Shown here in pieces: positions 7,877 through 16,453 of a stretch of DNA of 33,248 bases. Under the pieces are notes generated by a model. That model searched no databases. It worked only from the letters and a program-made list of their open reading frames with translations, and had not been told where the DNA came from. The translations under genes were made by a program, and so were the position numbers. Origin of the DNA: Anaerolineae bacterium (GTDB taxonomy: Bacteria; Chloroflexota; Anaerolineae; Promineifilales; Promineifilaceae); contig JAUIAP010000056.1 of the NCBI GenBank assembly GCA_030425205.1, forward strand, positions 1 to 33,248, given 5' to 3'. The number at the start of each line of letters is the position of its first letter. Position 1 is the first letter of the stretch.

Positions 7877-9062
7877 GATTAACAATACTCTCTGCTGTCG
7901 ACGGAAATAGCTGGGCGTACACATTGAGCAAATGCGGGGCTTGCAGATGCCATGCCAACTGTGTCTCGGCACGCTGTCTGGCGATCTGCGACATCACGGC
8001 GCGTTGGTCGGGATCATCAAACAGTTCAGCCAGCGTTTGCGCGAAGCGTGCAATATCGTTGTCGGCAATGTAACGGGCGGCATCGCCAGCGGTACGGCGA
8101 TGTTCGGTCAAATCAAAGCAGACGACCGGCTTGCCCAGTGCCATGTATTCTGTCATTTTGATCATGGTGGAGCGGTCGTTAAATGGATTGGCAGGGTCGG
8201 GATCGACGCATATTTCGGCCGAATTCAAAACCCGCCACAATCTCTCCTCTGACACAAACCCCGTTAACTCAACACAATCCTCCAGCCCTAACGTCGTCAC
8301 CATCTGCCGCAATCCCTCCCACGCGGGTCCCGTCCCGATCAAAATCGCGTGGAAATCATCCCGCTCATCACGCAAAAGGCGCAGCGCACGCAGCAAATAA
8401 TCAACCCCATCATGATGTCCCATCTCGCCGACATAGCCGATCAGATGACCCTTTTCGCGCAACTTGGGATCGGGTGGCGCAACTTTCACACGTTGCAAAT
8501 CTGGCCCATTCCGCACAACCGTCACGTGCTCGCTCGTCTTGCCGCCATGCTCAAACGCCACCTGTTTGTACGACTCGTTCGTGCTAATCACATGATCCGC
8601 GACGCGCAGCGACAGCCGCTCAAAAAAGCGCAGAAGCCGCAACAGCACCCCGCCGCCACCCTGCGCCATATACATTTCGGGTGACAAATCGTGATGGTCA
8701 AAGATAAATTTCACCCCAAACGGCTTAAATAAGAGCGCGACCAGCACGTATAAATCGGGCGGATTGTGTGCGTGAATAACGGCAAACGGATCGCGTAGCC
8801 ACAGCCGAATCGCCAGCCAAAGCGCCCAAAAGAGCGACACGCTATATTCGCGCAGATAACCAACCGCGCCATCCCCATCGGGCGGCATCGAATAGCGCAG
8901 CACGTTCACGCCACTGACCGTCTCACGGCGCGGCTGTTCCCGCTTGCCTGGCGCAATCACCGACACGCGATACCCACCCTTAACCAGCGCGGTCGCCTCG
9001 CGCCGCACGCGCCCGTCTTGCGGGTAGGGGTTGTTTTCTAGGAGCATTAAAATGTGTTTCAT
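7869..9062 (-). CDS. GT4-type (GT-B fold) glycosyltransferase
   Basis: This is a 397-aa retaining glycosyltransferase of the GT4 kind, which transfers a sugar from a nucleotide donor to the growing lipid-linked unit on the cytoplasmic face. The N-terminal acceptor domain starts MKHILMLLENNPYPQDGRVRRE and has IHAHNPPDLYVL and FIFDHHDLSPEMY. The donor domain starts near residue 210 (LIGYVGEMGHHDGVDYLLRAL), continues with GTGPAWEGLR, and ends with KMTEYMALGKPVVCFDLTEHR, which contains the Glu of the EX7E-type motif. The start is ATG 9062. No Shine-Dalgarno sequence is visible; the leader is an array of TAGTTGC repeats. The stop overlaps the next gene's earliest ATG. Donor sugar is not predictable from sequence. 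Confidence 0.9.
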   Translation of the reverse strand: MKHILMLLENNPYPQDGRVRREATALVKGGYRVSVIAPGKREQPRRETVSGVNVLRYSMPPDGDGAVGYLREYSVSLFWALWLAIRLWLRDPFAVIHAHNPPDLYVLVALLFKPFGVKFIFDHHDLSPEMYMAQGGGGVLLRLLRFFERLSLRVADHVISTNESYKQVAFEHGGKTSEHVTVVRNGPDLQRVKVAPPDPKLREKGHLIGYVGEMGHHDGVDYLLRALRLLRDERDDFHAILIGTGPAWEGLRQMVTTLGLEDCVELTGFVSEERLWRVLNSAEICVDPDPANPFNDRSTMIKMTEYMALGKPVVCFDLTEHRRTAGDAARYIADNDIARFAQTLAELFDDPDQRAVMSQIARQRAETQLAWHLQAPHLLNVYAQLFPSTAESIVNHA

Positions 9063-9153
9063 AGTTGCTGGTTGCTAGTTGCTAGTTGCTAGTTGCTAGT
9101 TGTTAGTCGCTAGTTGCTTCACTAACCACTAGCCACTATTCACTATCCACTTC
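9063..9153. repeat. Heptad repeat array upstream of the GT4 gene
   Basis: About eight tandem copies of AGTTGCT (with variants GGTTGCT, AGTTGTT, AGTCGCT) are followed by five heptads of the CACTANC type, ending at the stop region of the algD gene. It occupies the whole gap, runs up to the start codon of the downstream gene, and leaves no room for a normal ribosome-binding site. Confidence 0.93.
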
Positions 9154-9155
9154 TT

Positions 9156-10472
9156 CTACCAACAAATCCCCTCATACGTCCCCCGAAACCGTCCGTTAAT
9201 CTGCTTCACGCCGACCAAGTCGATCAGCGTTTGGCCGGGCTGGATGCGGGTGGCGATGTTGCGGAAGGGTTGGCTGTTGTTGGTGACGACGATGGTTTCG
9301 GCCGATTTCAACACTTCATCAATCGACTCCCGCATCAAACTCGCAATATGTGGTAATTCGCGAGCGAGATACGCCTTGTTGCTGCCGATCAAGCGGTCGG
9401 GGCACACGTTTTCGTCGTAGATGCTGACGTTAAAGCCGCGCCCGATCAACGTCTCGACCAGCGAGACGACGGGACTTTCGCGCACATCGTCGGTGTCAGC
9501 CTTAAAGCTCAAGCCTAACACGCCGACACGCTGATTTTCTGCCCGCTGCACGAGCGTGATGCCACGTTCAATTTGTCGCTGATTACTTGCTAGCACCGAG
9601 CGCAACAGCGGCGTATCAAGGTCGCGTTCACGCGCACGATAGAGCATGGCACGACTATCTTTCGGCAGGCATGAGCCCCCAAAGGCAAAGCCCGGTTTAA
9701 GATAGGCGGGTGAGATATTTAGCACGTCATCGCGGCAGACCATCTCCATCACCTCGCGCCCGTTGACGCCGTGTGCCTTGCAGATATTGCCGATTTCGTT
9801 GGCAAAGCAGATTTTGAGCGCGTGGAACAGGTTGTTGGCATATTTGACCATTTCGGCCGATTCCAGCCCCAAGCGCACCATCGGCGCATTCAGCGAACGG
9901 TATAGCTCCGCCACGCCGTCCCCGCTTGCCGCGTCCCACTCCCCAATCACAATGATGCTGGGATCGTCGTAGTCGGCAATCGCGCTGCCTTCGCGCAAAA
10001 ATTCAGGATTCATCGCCACGCCAAAATCGCGCCCGACGCGCCCTTCACCATGAATTTCGAGCAGCGGCACAACCGTTTCGCGCACTGTGCCCGGCAGGAC
10101 CGTGCTGCGGACGACAACGGTGTGATAGCTCTCCTTTTGCGCCATCGCCGCCCCAATATCCCGCGCCACTGCCGCCACGTAGTCGAGCTTGAGGCTGCCG
10201 TTGGCGTTGCTCGGGGTGCCTACGCAAATCAGGCTGACATCGCTCTGCAAGACCGCTTCTGTCGCATCGGTCGTCGCCGACAGCCTGCCCCGCGCTACGC
10301 CCTTCGCCAGCAGTTCGGGCAAGCCCGGCTCGATGATCGGGCTGTCTCCCGCGTTCAGCTGCGCTACCTTTGTCGCGTTGACATCCACGCCAATCACGTT
10401 GTGTCCGTCCCTTGCGAGACACGCCGCCGACACACAGCCGACATACCCCATACCAAATACTGAAATGTTCAT
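9156..10472 (-). CDS. algD: GDP-mannose 6-dehydrogenase
   Basis: It oxidises GDP-mannose to GDP-mannuronate in two NAD+-dependent steps, supplying an uronic acid for the polymer. The 438-aa sequence follows AlgD from end to end: MNISVFGMGYVGCVSAACLA (Rossmann NAD site), SPIIEPGLPELL, VSLICVGTPSNANGSLKLDY, VVRSTVLPGTV, MNPEFLREG, ANEIGNICKAHGVNGREV, then YLKPGFAFGGSCLPKD with the catalytic Cys near residue 268, GLSFKADTDDVRESP, and the C-terminus EGICW as in Pseudomonas AlgD. UDP-glucose dehydrogenases share the fold, but the PGFAFGGSCLPKD and EGICW strings favour GDP-mannose. The start at ATG 10472 is preceded by a heptad repeat rather than a clear Shine-Dalgarno sequence. The gene lies between a FemAB-like gene and a glycosyltransferase gene. 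No dedicated alginate polymerase is visible nearby. Confidence 0.93.
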   Translation of the reverse strand: MNISVFGMGYVGCVSAACLARDGHNVIGVDVNATKVAQLNAGDSPIIEPGLPELLAKGVARGRLSATTDATEAVLQSDVSLICVGTPSNANGSLKLDYVAAVARDIGAAMAQKESYHTVVVRSTVLPGTVRETVVPLLEIHGEGRVGRDFGVAMNPEFLREGSAIADYDDPSIIVIGEWDAASGDGVAELYRSLNAPMVRLGLESAEMVKYANNLFHALKICFANEIGNICKAHGVNGREVMEMVCRDDVLNISPAYLKPGFAFGGSCLPKDSRAMLYRARERDLDTPLLRSVLASNQRQIERGITLVQRAENQRVGVLGLSFKADTDDVRESPVVSLVETLIGRGFNVSIYDENVCPDRLIGSNKAYLARELPHIASLMRESIDEVLKSAETIVVTNNSQPFRNIATRIQPGQTLIDLVGVKQINGRFRGTYEGICW

Positions 10473-10479
10473 AGTTTAC

Positions 10480-10544
10480 GAAGTGGCTAGTGGTTAGTGG
10501 CTAGTGAAGAAAATCTCCGACGAGCAACGGGCAACTAGCAACGC
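10480..10544. repeat. Heptad repeat array upstream of algD
   Basis: GAAGTGG, CTAGTGG, TTAGTGG and CTAGTGA occupy 10480-10507 in strict seven-base register. A short unit related to GCAACTA follows near 10530-10541, next to the stop codon of the upstream FemAB-like gene. Confidence 0.85.
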
Positions 10545-11597
10545 TTAAATCAATCTTTCGTGTAAAAAGTCTGTCACTGATCGCACCCACGATTGGGAGA
10601 GCAGGTGACTACTGATGAGACGCACAACGGGATTACGGGCGTAAAAATAGGTGGGAGCACAAATGCGAGCCGCTCCGCCAAAGCCGAGTTTGTAAAACGT
10701 CGGCGTGTGCAGAAAGTGCTCAGGCAGCGGTTGGCCCGCTAAAATCGCATTGGCTGCACCCTGCTCGATCCCTTCGAAATCATAAAAACGATAGCCGCAC
10801 CGTTTCGCCCAGCGCATCGCTGCCCAGTCGAGCGCGATCATCGGCCGAATCGCTGCAAAATCACGCCGCCAGCCCGTGCGCTTGGTCGTCACCGTGTCAC
10901 CAAATGCGCTTAAAAGCTGTGCCGCAATCGGCTCTCCCGCCACCTCCGCAACAAATAGCTGGAGATAGCCATCAAGCTGATCCCACATCGTTTGGTAAGT
11001 CGTCAGCGAGTCGGGCGTATAGCCGTTTTCTGCGGCCGATTCTTGATGTAGCCTGTGAAATAGCGTCACATCCGCGCGCGTCCCCTGCCGCACCGTCACC
11101 CCTTCCCGTCCCGTGCGCCGCACCCAGTAGCGCGTCTTCTTGCGCATGTTCGCCAGCAGCGCAGCTTCCGATTGCGTTAAGTCACAGACGACCGTCGCAC
11201 GCGGCACGATGCGGATCGGGTTAGGTTGAAAGCCGAGCGATCGGATCATTTCGGCCGAAAAATGTCCATCCAGCGGCGGTTGCCAAACAACCAGATGCGC
11301 CAACGATTGCACCTCGCGCATCAATGCTGTGGCGATTGATGCTTGCAAACTCAACGGCCCTCCGCGAATCACGCCGACGCGCAGCCCGAGCCCATTGTGC
11401 CGTGTCAAAAGCTGCACGCCCCCGACAATCGCGCCGCCGTTCATGTGCACGCGCCGCGTCACTTGCCAGCCCGTCGCCTGCTTAAAATTGCCCCATGCGG
11501 CCGATTGGGGCAGCGTCCCGTGTCGGCGCACAAACGTATTCCACGCCCCGTCGTCGTTGAGCACGGCTCCGCGCCAGTGCAGTGCTGCCTGACTCAT
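10545..11597 (-). CDS. FemAB-like aminoacyltransferase / GNAT fold protein (3)
   Basis: This 350-aa FemAB-superfamily member shares the signature order of the paralogue at 3424-4524. LLANMRKKTRYWVRRTGREG near residues 145-164 corresponds to KSKTRYNIRLAGRKG. Also present are LFVAEVAGEPIAAQLLSAFGD, IRPMIALDWAAMRWAKRCGY and RFYDFEG near 255-285, and FYKLGFGG near 315. It starts with ATG 11597, overlapping the stop of the upstream glycosyltransferase by four bases, so the two are probably translated together. FemAB proteins use aminoacyl-tRNA to add amino acids to a lipid-linked cell-wall precursor; exopolysaccharide-associated relatives are less well defined. The protein is probably cytoplasmic. 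Confidence 0.86.
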   Translation of the reverse strand: MSQAALHWRGAVLNDDGAWNTFVRRHGTLPQSAAWGNFKQATGWQVTRRVHMNGGAIVGGVQLLTRHNGLGLRVGVIRGGPLSLQASIATALMREVQSLAHLVVWQPPLDGHFSAEMIRSLGFQPNPIRIVPRATVVCDLTQSEAALLANMRKKTRYWVRRTGREGVTVRQGTRADVTLFHRLHQESAAENGYTPDSLTTYQTMWDQLDGYLQLFVAEVAGEPIAAQLLSAFGDTVTTKRTGWRRDFAAIRPMIALDWAAMRWAKRCGYRFYDFEGIEQGAANAILAGQPLPEHFLHTPTFYKLGFGGAARICAPTYFYARNPVVRLISSHLLSQSWVRSVTDFLHERLI

Positions 11598-12571
11598 CGC
11601 GCATCCCCCACGCTCGGCGCGTTCGATATCCGCGACCGAAAACGCTCGATTGCCAACTCATAGACCCGTTCGACCTTTTGTGCCGTTGTGTCTAGGCCAG
11701 TCATAGCGGCGATGTGGCGCGACTTTGGGCGGCGTGGCTTTTCCAGCAGGGGGCGCAGTGCGTCGGCGATGGCGACTGGCTCATGCGGCACAATCGCGCA
11801 CGATGGGGCGTGTTGTAGATAGACAGCCACATCCCCCACATCGGCCGAAACGACCGCCATGTTGCACGCCAACGCCTCTCGAATTGCAGAGGGCGATCCC
11901 TCCCAATCGGCGGTCAGCAGCAGCACGTCACACGCGCTCATGTAGGTGGCGACCTGTTCGGCCGATTTATCGACGATAGCCACCACCTCAACCTCATCAG
12001 ACAAATGCGCCAGTGCTGCCTCCACCAAGTCGTACCGTTTGCGCGTGCGCTTCGGATCATACGGGAACAAAATCAGCGGCTTATCCGCTGGCAAGCCCAA
12101 CACCGTTCGTGCATCGGCGCGTGGTTGCGGCTGATATACGCGCAAATCGATCCCGTAGGGAATGACATGCACGTCTGGCTCGTTGAGAACGTCGCGCATT
12201 TCGGCTGACATCGTAATCACCGCTGACGCACGACGCACCAGTGGGCGCGTCACCCGCAGTTGCTTTGGAATCATCACGTCCGACCCGCGCAGCGTAATCA
12301 CGTGCGGCACGCGCCACTGCAACGTGGCGGGAATCGCGTTTGTCCAGCCAAAATGGGAATGCACGATGTCATATTGATTGCCAAGCAGCAATTTTTGCCA
12401 AATTTTCAGTTGCGTAGTGACATACGCCAAGCGCGATTTCTGGCTGGCAATCCACAGCACATCGACCGTATGCCCTCGCGCACGCAGCGATTGCGCCTGT
12501 TGCGCGATGCACGGCGAGTCGCCGGGGGTGTCGGGTGTTGGGTAGCGGTTGGTGACAAATAGGATGTTCAT
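11594..12571 (-). CDS. GT4-type glycosyltransferase
   Basis: This is a 325-aa GT-B enzyme, somewhat short for GT4. The N-terminal half has MNILFVTNRYPTPDTPGDSP, YDIVHSHFGWTNAI and VPHVITLRGSDVMIP. The linker HVIPYGIDLRVYQP marks the transition to the donor domain near residue 140. The donor domain has LILFPYDPKRTRKRYDLVEA and TADWEGSPSAIREALACNMA, which holds the two acidic residues of the EX7E-type motif, then VVSADVGDV. The start ATG 12571 is directly preceded by TAGCAAC repeats, as in the GT4 gene at 7869-9062, and no ribosome-binding site is evident. It is coupled by a four-base overlap to the downstream FemAB-like gene. The donor sugar is unknown. Confidence 0.9.
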   Translation of the reverse strand: MNILFVTNRYPTPDTPGDSPCIAQQAQSLRARGHTVDVLWIASQKSRLAYVTTQLKIWQKLLLGNQYDIVHSHFGWTNAIPATLQWRVPHVITLRGSDVMIPKQLRVTRPLVRRASAVITMSAEMRDVLNEPDVHVIPYGIDLRVYQPQPRADARTVLGLPADKPLILFPYDPKRTRKRYDLVEAALAHLSDEVEVVAIVDKSAEQVATYMSACDVLLLTADWEGSPSAIREALACNMAVVSADVGDVAVYLQHAPSCAIVPHEPVAIADALRPLLEKPRRPKSRHIAAMTGLDTTAQKVERVYELAIERFRSRISNAPSVGDAR

Positions 12572-12660
12572 AGTTGCTAGTTGCTAGTTGCTAGTTGCTG
12601 GTAAATCGGTGGAGTCGTCTCGCTTTTACTATCCACTAGCGACCAGTCACTAGCCGCATT
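12572..12660. repeat. Heptad repeats reaching into the 3' coding end of the fusion gene
   Basis: AGTTGCT units fill 12572-12600 and encode the last residues and stop of the upstream gene (LATSN). A second cluster at 12627-12660 (CCACTAG, CGACCAG, TCACTAG) encodes the ASDWSLVD stretch. Repeat DNA is therefore part of the coding sequence here. Confidence 0.85.
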
Positions 12661-14868
12661 CTTCAACAAATGATGCAAAACCATCGCCAAGTATCGTGGA
12701 TAGCTGCGTCGGTCACTTAAAATTTTGTAGTTGCGCTTGGAGTGGACGCGCAATGACCCGTCTTTGTGCTGCTGAGACAGTACCCAGCGATAACCGCGCT
12801 CGCTCAGGTCGGCGTAGTCGCCCAGCCCCAAGCGTGTCGCCACGTCGAGGGCGCACGCGATGGCGGCAGCATAGTAGGTGACGGTGGGCGCAGCGTGGTG
12901 GCAGTCGTAGCGGGCGGAACCTTCAGCGGTCAGCCCGTCGGCGAGATAGGCAGCAAGCGGTCGCATGATGGCGCAGGCCCGTTCGTCGCCCGTCAACTCC
13001 CAATAACGCGCCAAGTCCATAAACTCAAAGGCGTTGTATTGGTAGCAGAGAAAGTGGATGCGATCTGACGCGCCGCCGCTGGCAACGCCGTAGGGCAGTT
13101 CGCCCGTCGGCAATTGCACTGCCGCTAGAAAAGTAAGCATCCCGTCGATTAGATGGTCGTGTTCATGGCTGCCCGTCACGTCGCGCAGTTCGGCCAGTTG
13201 CCAAATTGCCAGCGTCGCGTTGTTGGGAATTTGCCGCTTGTACTGTCCCGCAAAGTAGTTGACGCAGCACTGGTCGCCGTCGTGCTGGAAGCCAGTTTGC
13301 TCAACCATGAATTGCGTCCACAGGGTTGCGCCCGTCAAGAAATTGAGGTTGTTCGTGCGGCGATAGCTCTCGGTCAAGGCGAGTGCGCCAAAGCACCCTT
13401 CGACCGTCTGGATGCGTCCGCGCCATTCGGGGTTGGGAAAGACCCAATGGCCGTCAGGCTGCTGGATACGGCGCAAGTTGCGACTGCAAGCCAGCGCGAT
13501 CTGCTCAAATCGCGGGTCGCCCGTTGCGTCAAAGAGCTGCCAGTTGTCAAAAATCCAGTATGCTTGCGCCTGAATGTAGACGTGTTGATCTGACCAGTTG
13601 ATGATGCGTGTTGCGCTTTTGAGAAATCGGCCGATTCTCGCATTCCACCGAATCCCCGGATCAGGCCCCACCAGTGCATCCCCATTCCAATGTCTCTTTT
13701 CAATTGCGCCGTGCAGCTTCAACGCTGCGTTCAAAAATTTGCGTGTGGATGTTGCGGGATTTCCAAATCTCGCAACACGGTTATCATGGGTTGCTGCTTT
13801 CAGCGCACGGCGATAAACGTCAAATGTTTGCGCCGCAATCGCATCGGCCGAAAGTTCCGTCCGCGCCTTGCGCTGCCCGTTGCGCCCCATCTCGCGCCGC
13901 AACGCAGGCTCACGCAGCAGTCGCAGGATTGCGTCCGCCAACGCTGCCACATCTCGTGGCGGCACGAGCAGCCCCGTCTCTCCCTCATCGACCAACTCTG
14001 GCAAGCCGCCCACCGTCGTGGCGATGACGGGCTTGCCGACGTGGTAGGCGACAGGAATCACGCCACTCTGCGACGCTTCGATATAAGGCAGCACGACGAT
14101 GCTGGCGCGTTCAAACAGTGCCATACGTTCCGCGTCGTCAATCCAGCGATTCAGGACGGTGAAGCAAGCGGGATCGTGCATCATGCGCGCATAGCGATCA
14201 AAATGTTCTCCCTTACCCGCGATGATGACGTGGAAGTTGGGATAGTGCTGGCTGACGATGGCGGCGGCCCGGATCAGGATGTCGAGACCTTTGTAGGGCC
14301 AAATTCGGCCGAAAAACAGTACCGTCTCTGCCTCTTCCGCGATCCCCTGCCGCGCCGCCGTCTCGCCGCGTGTGATCATCGGCATCACGGTCATGCGCTG
14401 CATGTCTAGCCCCCAGCGTGCCGCCGCAAGCTGCTTGACCGCCTGTGCGTGCGTGATGATTTGTGCCGCCCGACGATAGCCACCCGCCGCGATCCATTCG
14501 GGCGTGAAGCGTTGGCGCACGTCGCCCGTATGGTGCTGGGCATCGTGAATGGTGACAACGAGCGGAATGTCGCGCAAAAAGGGGAGGGCGAGGTTAAACC
14601 AGAGATGTCGATGTTGCAGATGGATGACGTCGGGCTTGAGCGCACGCAGTCGGCGCACCAGTTGCGTCATCTGCCAAACTTGCCGACCCACCGAGCGCAG
14701 ACGCACCTTCTCAAACGTGTGCAGCCGCACGGCTGGGTCACACAAATGCTGCGCGGGGGTAACCACTTTGGCTTGAATCAACAGATCGACGCTCGCACAG
14801 CGGCTCAATCCGTTCGCCAACTGCACACAGTATTCGCCAAAATCAAACGATACAATCGCTACTTTCAT
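12577..14868 (-). CDS. GT4 glycosyltransferase fused to an (alpha/alpha) toroid domain
   Basis: I start this gene at ATG 14868 (763 aa), where it overlaps the stop of the O-antigen ligase gene by four bases; a longer frame to 15042 would run through that gene. Residues 1 to about 385 are a GT4 enzyme: MKVAIVSFDFGEYCVQLA, DVIHLQHRHLWFN, IPLVVTIHDAQHHTGD, ETVLFFGRIWPYKGLDILIR, VIIAGKGEHF, and SQSGVIPVAYHVGKPVIATTVGGLPE. From about residue 440 the sequence changes to repeated helical hairpins (WSDQHVYIQAQAYWIFDNWQ, QPDGHWVFPNPEW, QTVEGCFGALALTESYR, QHKDGSLRVH). These resemble alpha/alpha-barrel domains of glycan lyases, epimerases or unsaturated hydrolases. The second domain may modify the nascent chain, or only bind it. 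Its last residues come from repeat DNA. I recall no well-characterised fusion of this kind. Confidence 0.85.
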   Translation of the reverse strand: MKVAIVSFDFGEYCVQLANGLSRCASVDLLIQAKVVTPAQHLCDPAVRLHTFEKVRLRSVGRQVWQMTQLVRRLRALKPDVIHLQHRHLWFNLALPFLRDIPLVVTIHDAQHHTGDVRQRFTPEWIAAGGYRRAAQIITHAQAVKQLAAARWGLDMQRMTVMPMITRGETAARQGIAEEAETVLFFGRIWPYKGLDILIRAAAIVSQHYPNFHVIIAGKGEHFDRYARMMHDPACFTVLNRWIDDAERMALFERASIVVLPYIEASQSGVIPVAYHVGKPVIATTVGGLPELVDEGETGLLVPPRDVAALADAILRLLREPALRREMGRNGQRKARTELSADAIAAQTFDVYRRALKAATHDNRVARFGNPATSTRKFLNAALKLHGAIEKRHWNGDALVGPDPGIRWNARIGRFLKSATRIINWSDQHVYIQAQAYWIFDNWQLFDATGDPRFEQIALACSRNLRRIQQPDGHWVFPNPEWRGRIQTVEGCFGALALTESYRRTNNLNFLTGATLWTQFMVEQTGFQHDGDQCCVNYFAGQYKRQIPNNATLAIWQLAELRDVTGSHEHDHLIDGMLTFLAAVQLPTGELPYGVASGGASDRIHFLCYQYNAFEFMDLARYWELTGDERACAIMRPLAAYLADGLTAEGSARYDCHHAAPTVTYYAAAIACALDVATRLGLGDYADLSERGYRWVLSQQHKDGSLRVHSKRNYKILSDRRSYPRYLAMVLHHLLKNAASDWSLVDSKSETTPPIYQQLATSN

Positions 14869-16337
14869 GCGTCTACCTCTTGCCATTCCGTCTGGCTTTC
14901 CAAGTACAAAACGGACGCGAACGCCCCCAGCAGCCAGAGAGATTGCACCTGTGGGCGGCTGTGGAATACGTCGGTGAACATATGCGCCGACTGACCGATC
15001 AACGCCGCAAATAGCGCGAGACCGAGCGGCGCATAGCGGCATGCGCTATTTGCGACGCGCCAACTGCGCCACATAAAGACGGCCAGCAGCGTCAAAAAGG
15101 CGAGCAGCCCGATCACGCCGTTTTCTGCCCAAACGAGCAGGTATTTGTTGTGGACGGTGTAGAGCCATTCATGGGCGAGCGAGCCGGGCAGATAGTCGTT
15201 GAGCCGTAGCGCGTACTGATTTGCGCCGAGACCGAAAATCGGCCGATCCTGAATCATGCGCCACGTCAACCGCATCAAGGGTAGCCGCGAATAGGCCGCA
15301 CCGTTGTCGGTCGAAGTCAGCCGTTCGATCACGATCCCGCCCGTTGCGGCCACCACGCCGAGACTACCCAATAGCCCAATCCCGACCAGTTTGATCGGCA
15401 CCCACCGACGGTGTAGCGCGATTGCGCCCCAAATCAGCAGCGAAATCATAAACGCAACCCAACCGCCGCGTGATTGTGTAAGAACAAGCGCGATACTACC
15501 GCCTGTGAGTGCCAATGCCGCCAGCCACTTGAGGCGCATTTGCCGCGCTGTAAAGACGCTCAACGCCAAGATCAGCAGGGGGACGAGATAGCTCGACAGT
15601 GTGTTTGGTGACCCCAGCGTGCCAGAGGCGCGACCATGATCGACATCCATTTTCAACCCCGCAACCTTCATCCCGTCGCTACCCGCCGCCATGCCGATAA
15701 ACGTTAGCCCACTTTCAAGCAGTAGCCCGACCAGCAGCACGCCGACGAGAAACGTGATTTCCCCACGGCCGCGCGTGTTGGCAACGACGTACAGGAACAG
15801 CAGTAGCGTCTGAAACAGCAGCCATATTTCGTATAGTGATAGTGTAGGGTCGCTGGCTGCAAAAACCGACAGCCCAACTGTTCCGACATACAGCAGCAGT
15901 GGCCACGCGACCCGCCACGCCTTGCGATAGCGCTCTCGCGGATTGTGCAACCAGTTGACCAGCCAGAGTGCGTATAGTCCCACTAAGCAGATGGTCGTCA
16001 GCCCGATTCCATACCCCCCAATCGCGCCCAGTTCACCCAGCGGCTCGCGGTAGAAATAGTATTTGTCCCACTCCAGCGGCGTGTCGAGAATGGCAACAGC
16101 CAGCAGCACGCGCCGCACTTCGCCACTAATGACAACGGCGGCGAGTCCCAACAGAGCGATCAGGAGCAGTAGAGAGGGGGTGGTGGATGATCGGCCGATC
16201 ATCATCACACAAACCGCCAACGTGACGCTCAGGCCAACGCTTGATAGGTATTTGGAGAAGTGGGAGGAAAGAGAAAGCATTATCATAAGGGCTAGGCAAA
16301 TGGCGACGAATCTCACCTTGCATGATGTTTGCGCCAT
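14865..16337 (-). CDS. O-antigen ligase / Wzy-type polymerase family membrane protein
   Basis: This 490-aa protein has about 11-12 hydrophobic helices and belongs to the O-antigen ligase (WaaL/Wzy, PF04932-type) family, which joins or polymerises undecaprenyl-linked glycans on the outer face of the membrane. The family's large periplasmic loop is visible. ALVLTQSRGGWVAFMIS near residue 287 holds the conserved Arg. RPIFGLGANQY and HEWLYTVHNKYLLVWAENG near 390-405 hold the conserved His. From sequence alone ligase and polymerase cannot be told apart; as the only such gene in the operon, a polymerase role is likely. The N-terminus starts at ATG 16337 with weak GGGCGAG upstream. The 3' end is coupled to the fusion glycosyltransferase. 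Confidence 0.88.
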   Translation of the reverse strand: MAQTSCKVRFVAICLALMIMLSLSSHFSKYLSSVGLSVTLAVCVMMIGRSSTTPSLLLLIALLGLAAVVISGEVRRVLLAVAILDTPLEWDKYYFYREPLGELGAIGGYGIGLTTICLVGLYALWLVNWLHNPRERYRKAWRVAWPLLLYVGTVGLSVFAASDPTLSLYEIWLLFQTLLLFLYVVANTRGRGEITFLVGVLLVGLLLESGLTFIGMAAGSDGMKVAGLKMDVDHGRASGTLGSPNTLSSYLVPLLILALSVFTARQMRLKWLAALALTGGSIALVLTQSRGGWVAFMISLLIWGAIALHRRWVPIKLVGIGLLGSLGVVAATGGIVIERLTSTDNGAAYSRLPLMRLTWRMIQDRPIFGLGANQYALRLNDYLPGSLAHEWLYTVHNKYLLVWAENGVIGLLAFLTLLAVFMWRSWRVANSACRYAPLGLALFAALIGQSAHMFTDVFHSRPQVQSLWLLGAFASVLYLESQTEWQEVDA

Positions 16338-16340
16338 TTG

Positions 16341-16426
16341 TCTCGCCCTGTTGGGTTGGGTTTGCTGGGTGTCTGGGCGAGATAAACGGCGTTGGCTTGT
16401 ATGCTGATAAGCACCTAAAGCCGTTT
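16341..16426. other. Two inverted repeats in the gap between aminotransferase and ligase genes
   Basis: TCTCGCCC at 16341-16348 pairs with GGGCGAGA at 16375-16382. AAACGGC at 16384-16390 pairs with GCCGTTT at 16420-16426, with an inner TGCT/AGCA stem at 16402-16413. There is no T-run on either strand. A processing or mRNA stability element between cistrons is possible; the function is unknown. Confidence 0.5.
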
Positions 16427-16453
16427 ACCTCGTCCCTACGTCACATCGTGTGT

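Noticed and set aside
9063..9153. Possible CRISPR array
   Set aside because: The units are 7 bp, directly tandem, with no unique spacers and no cas genes nearby.
13690..14409. 239-codon plus-strand open frame
   Set aside because: It lies antisense to the GT4 domain of the fusion gene, which has full motif support; its own product has no recognisable motif.
14868..15042. N-terminal extension of the fusion glycosyltransferase
   Set aside because: It overlaps the coding end of the O-antigen ligase gene, and the family-typical start MKVAIVSFDF is at 14868.
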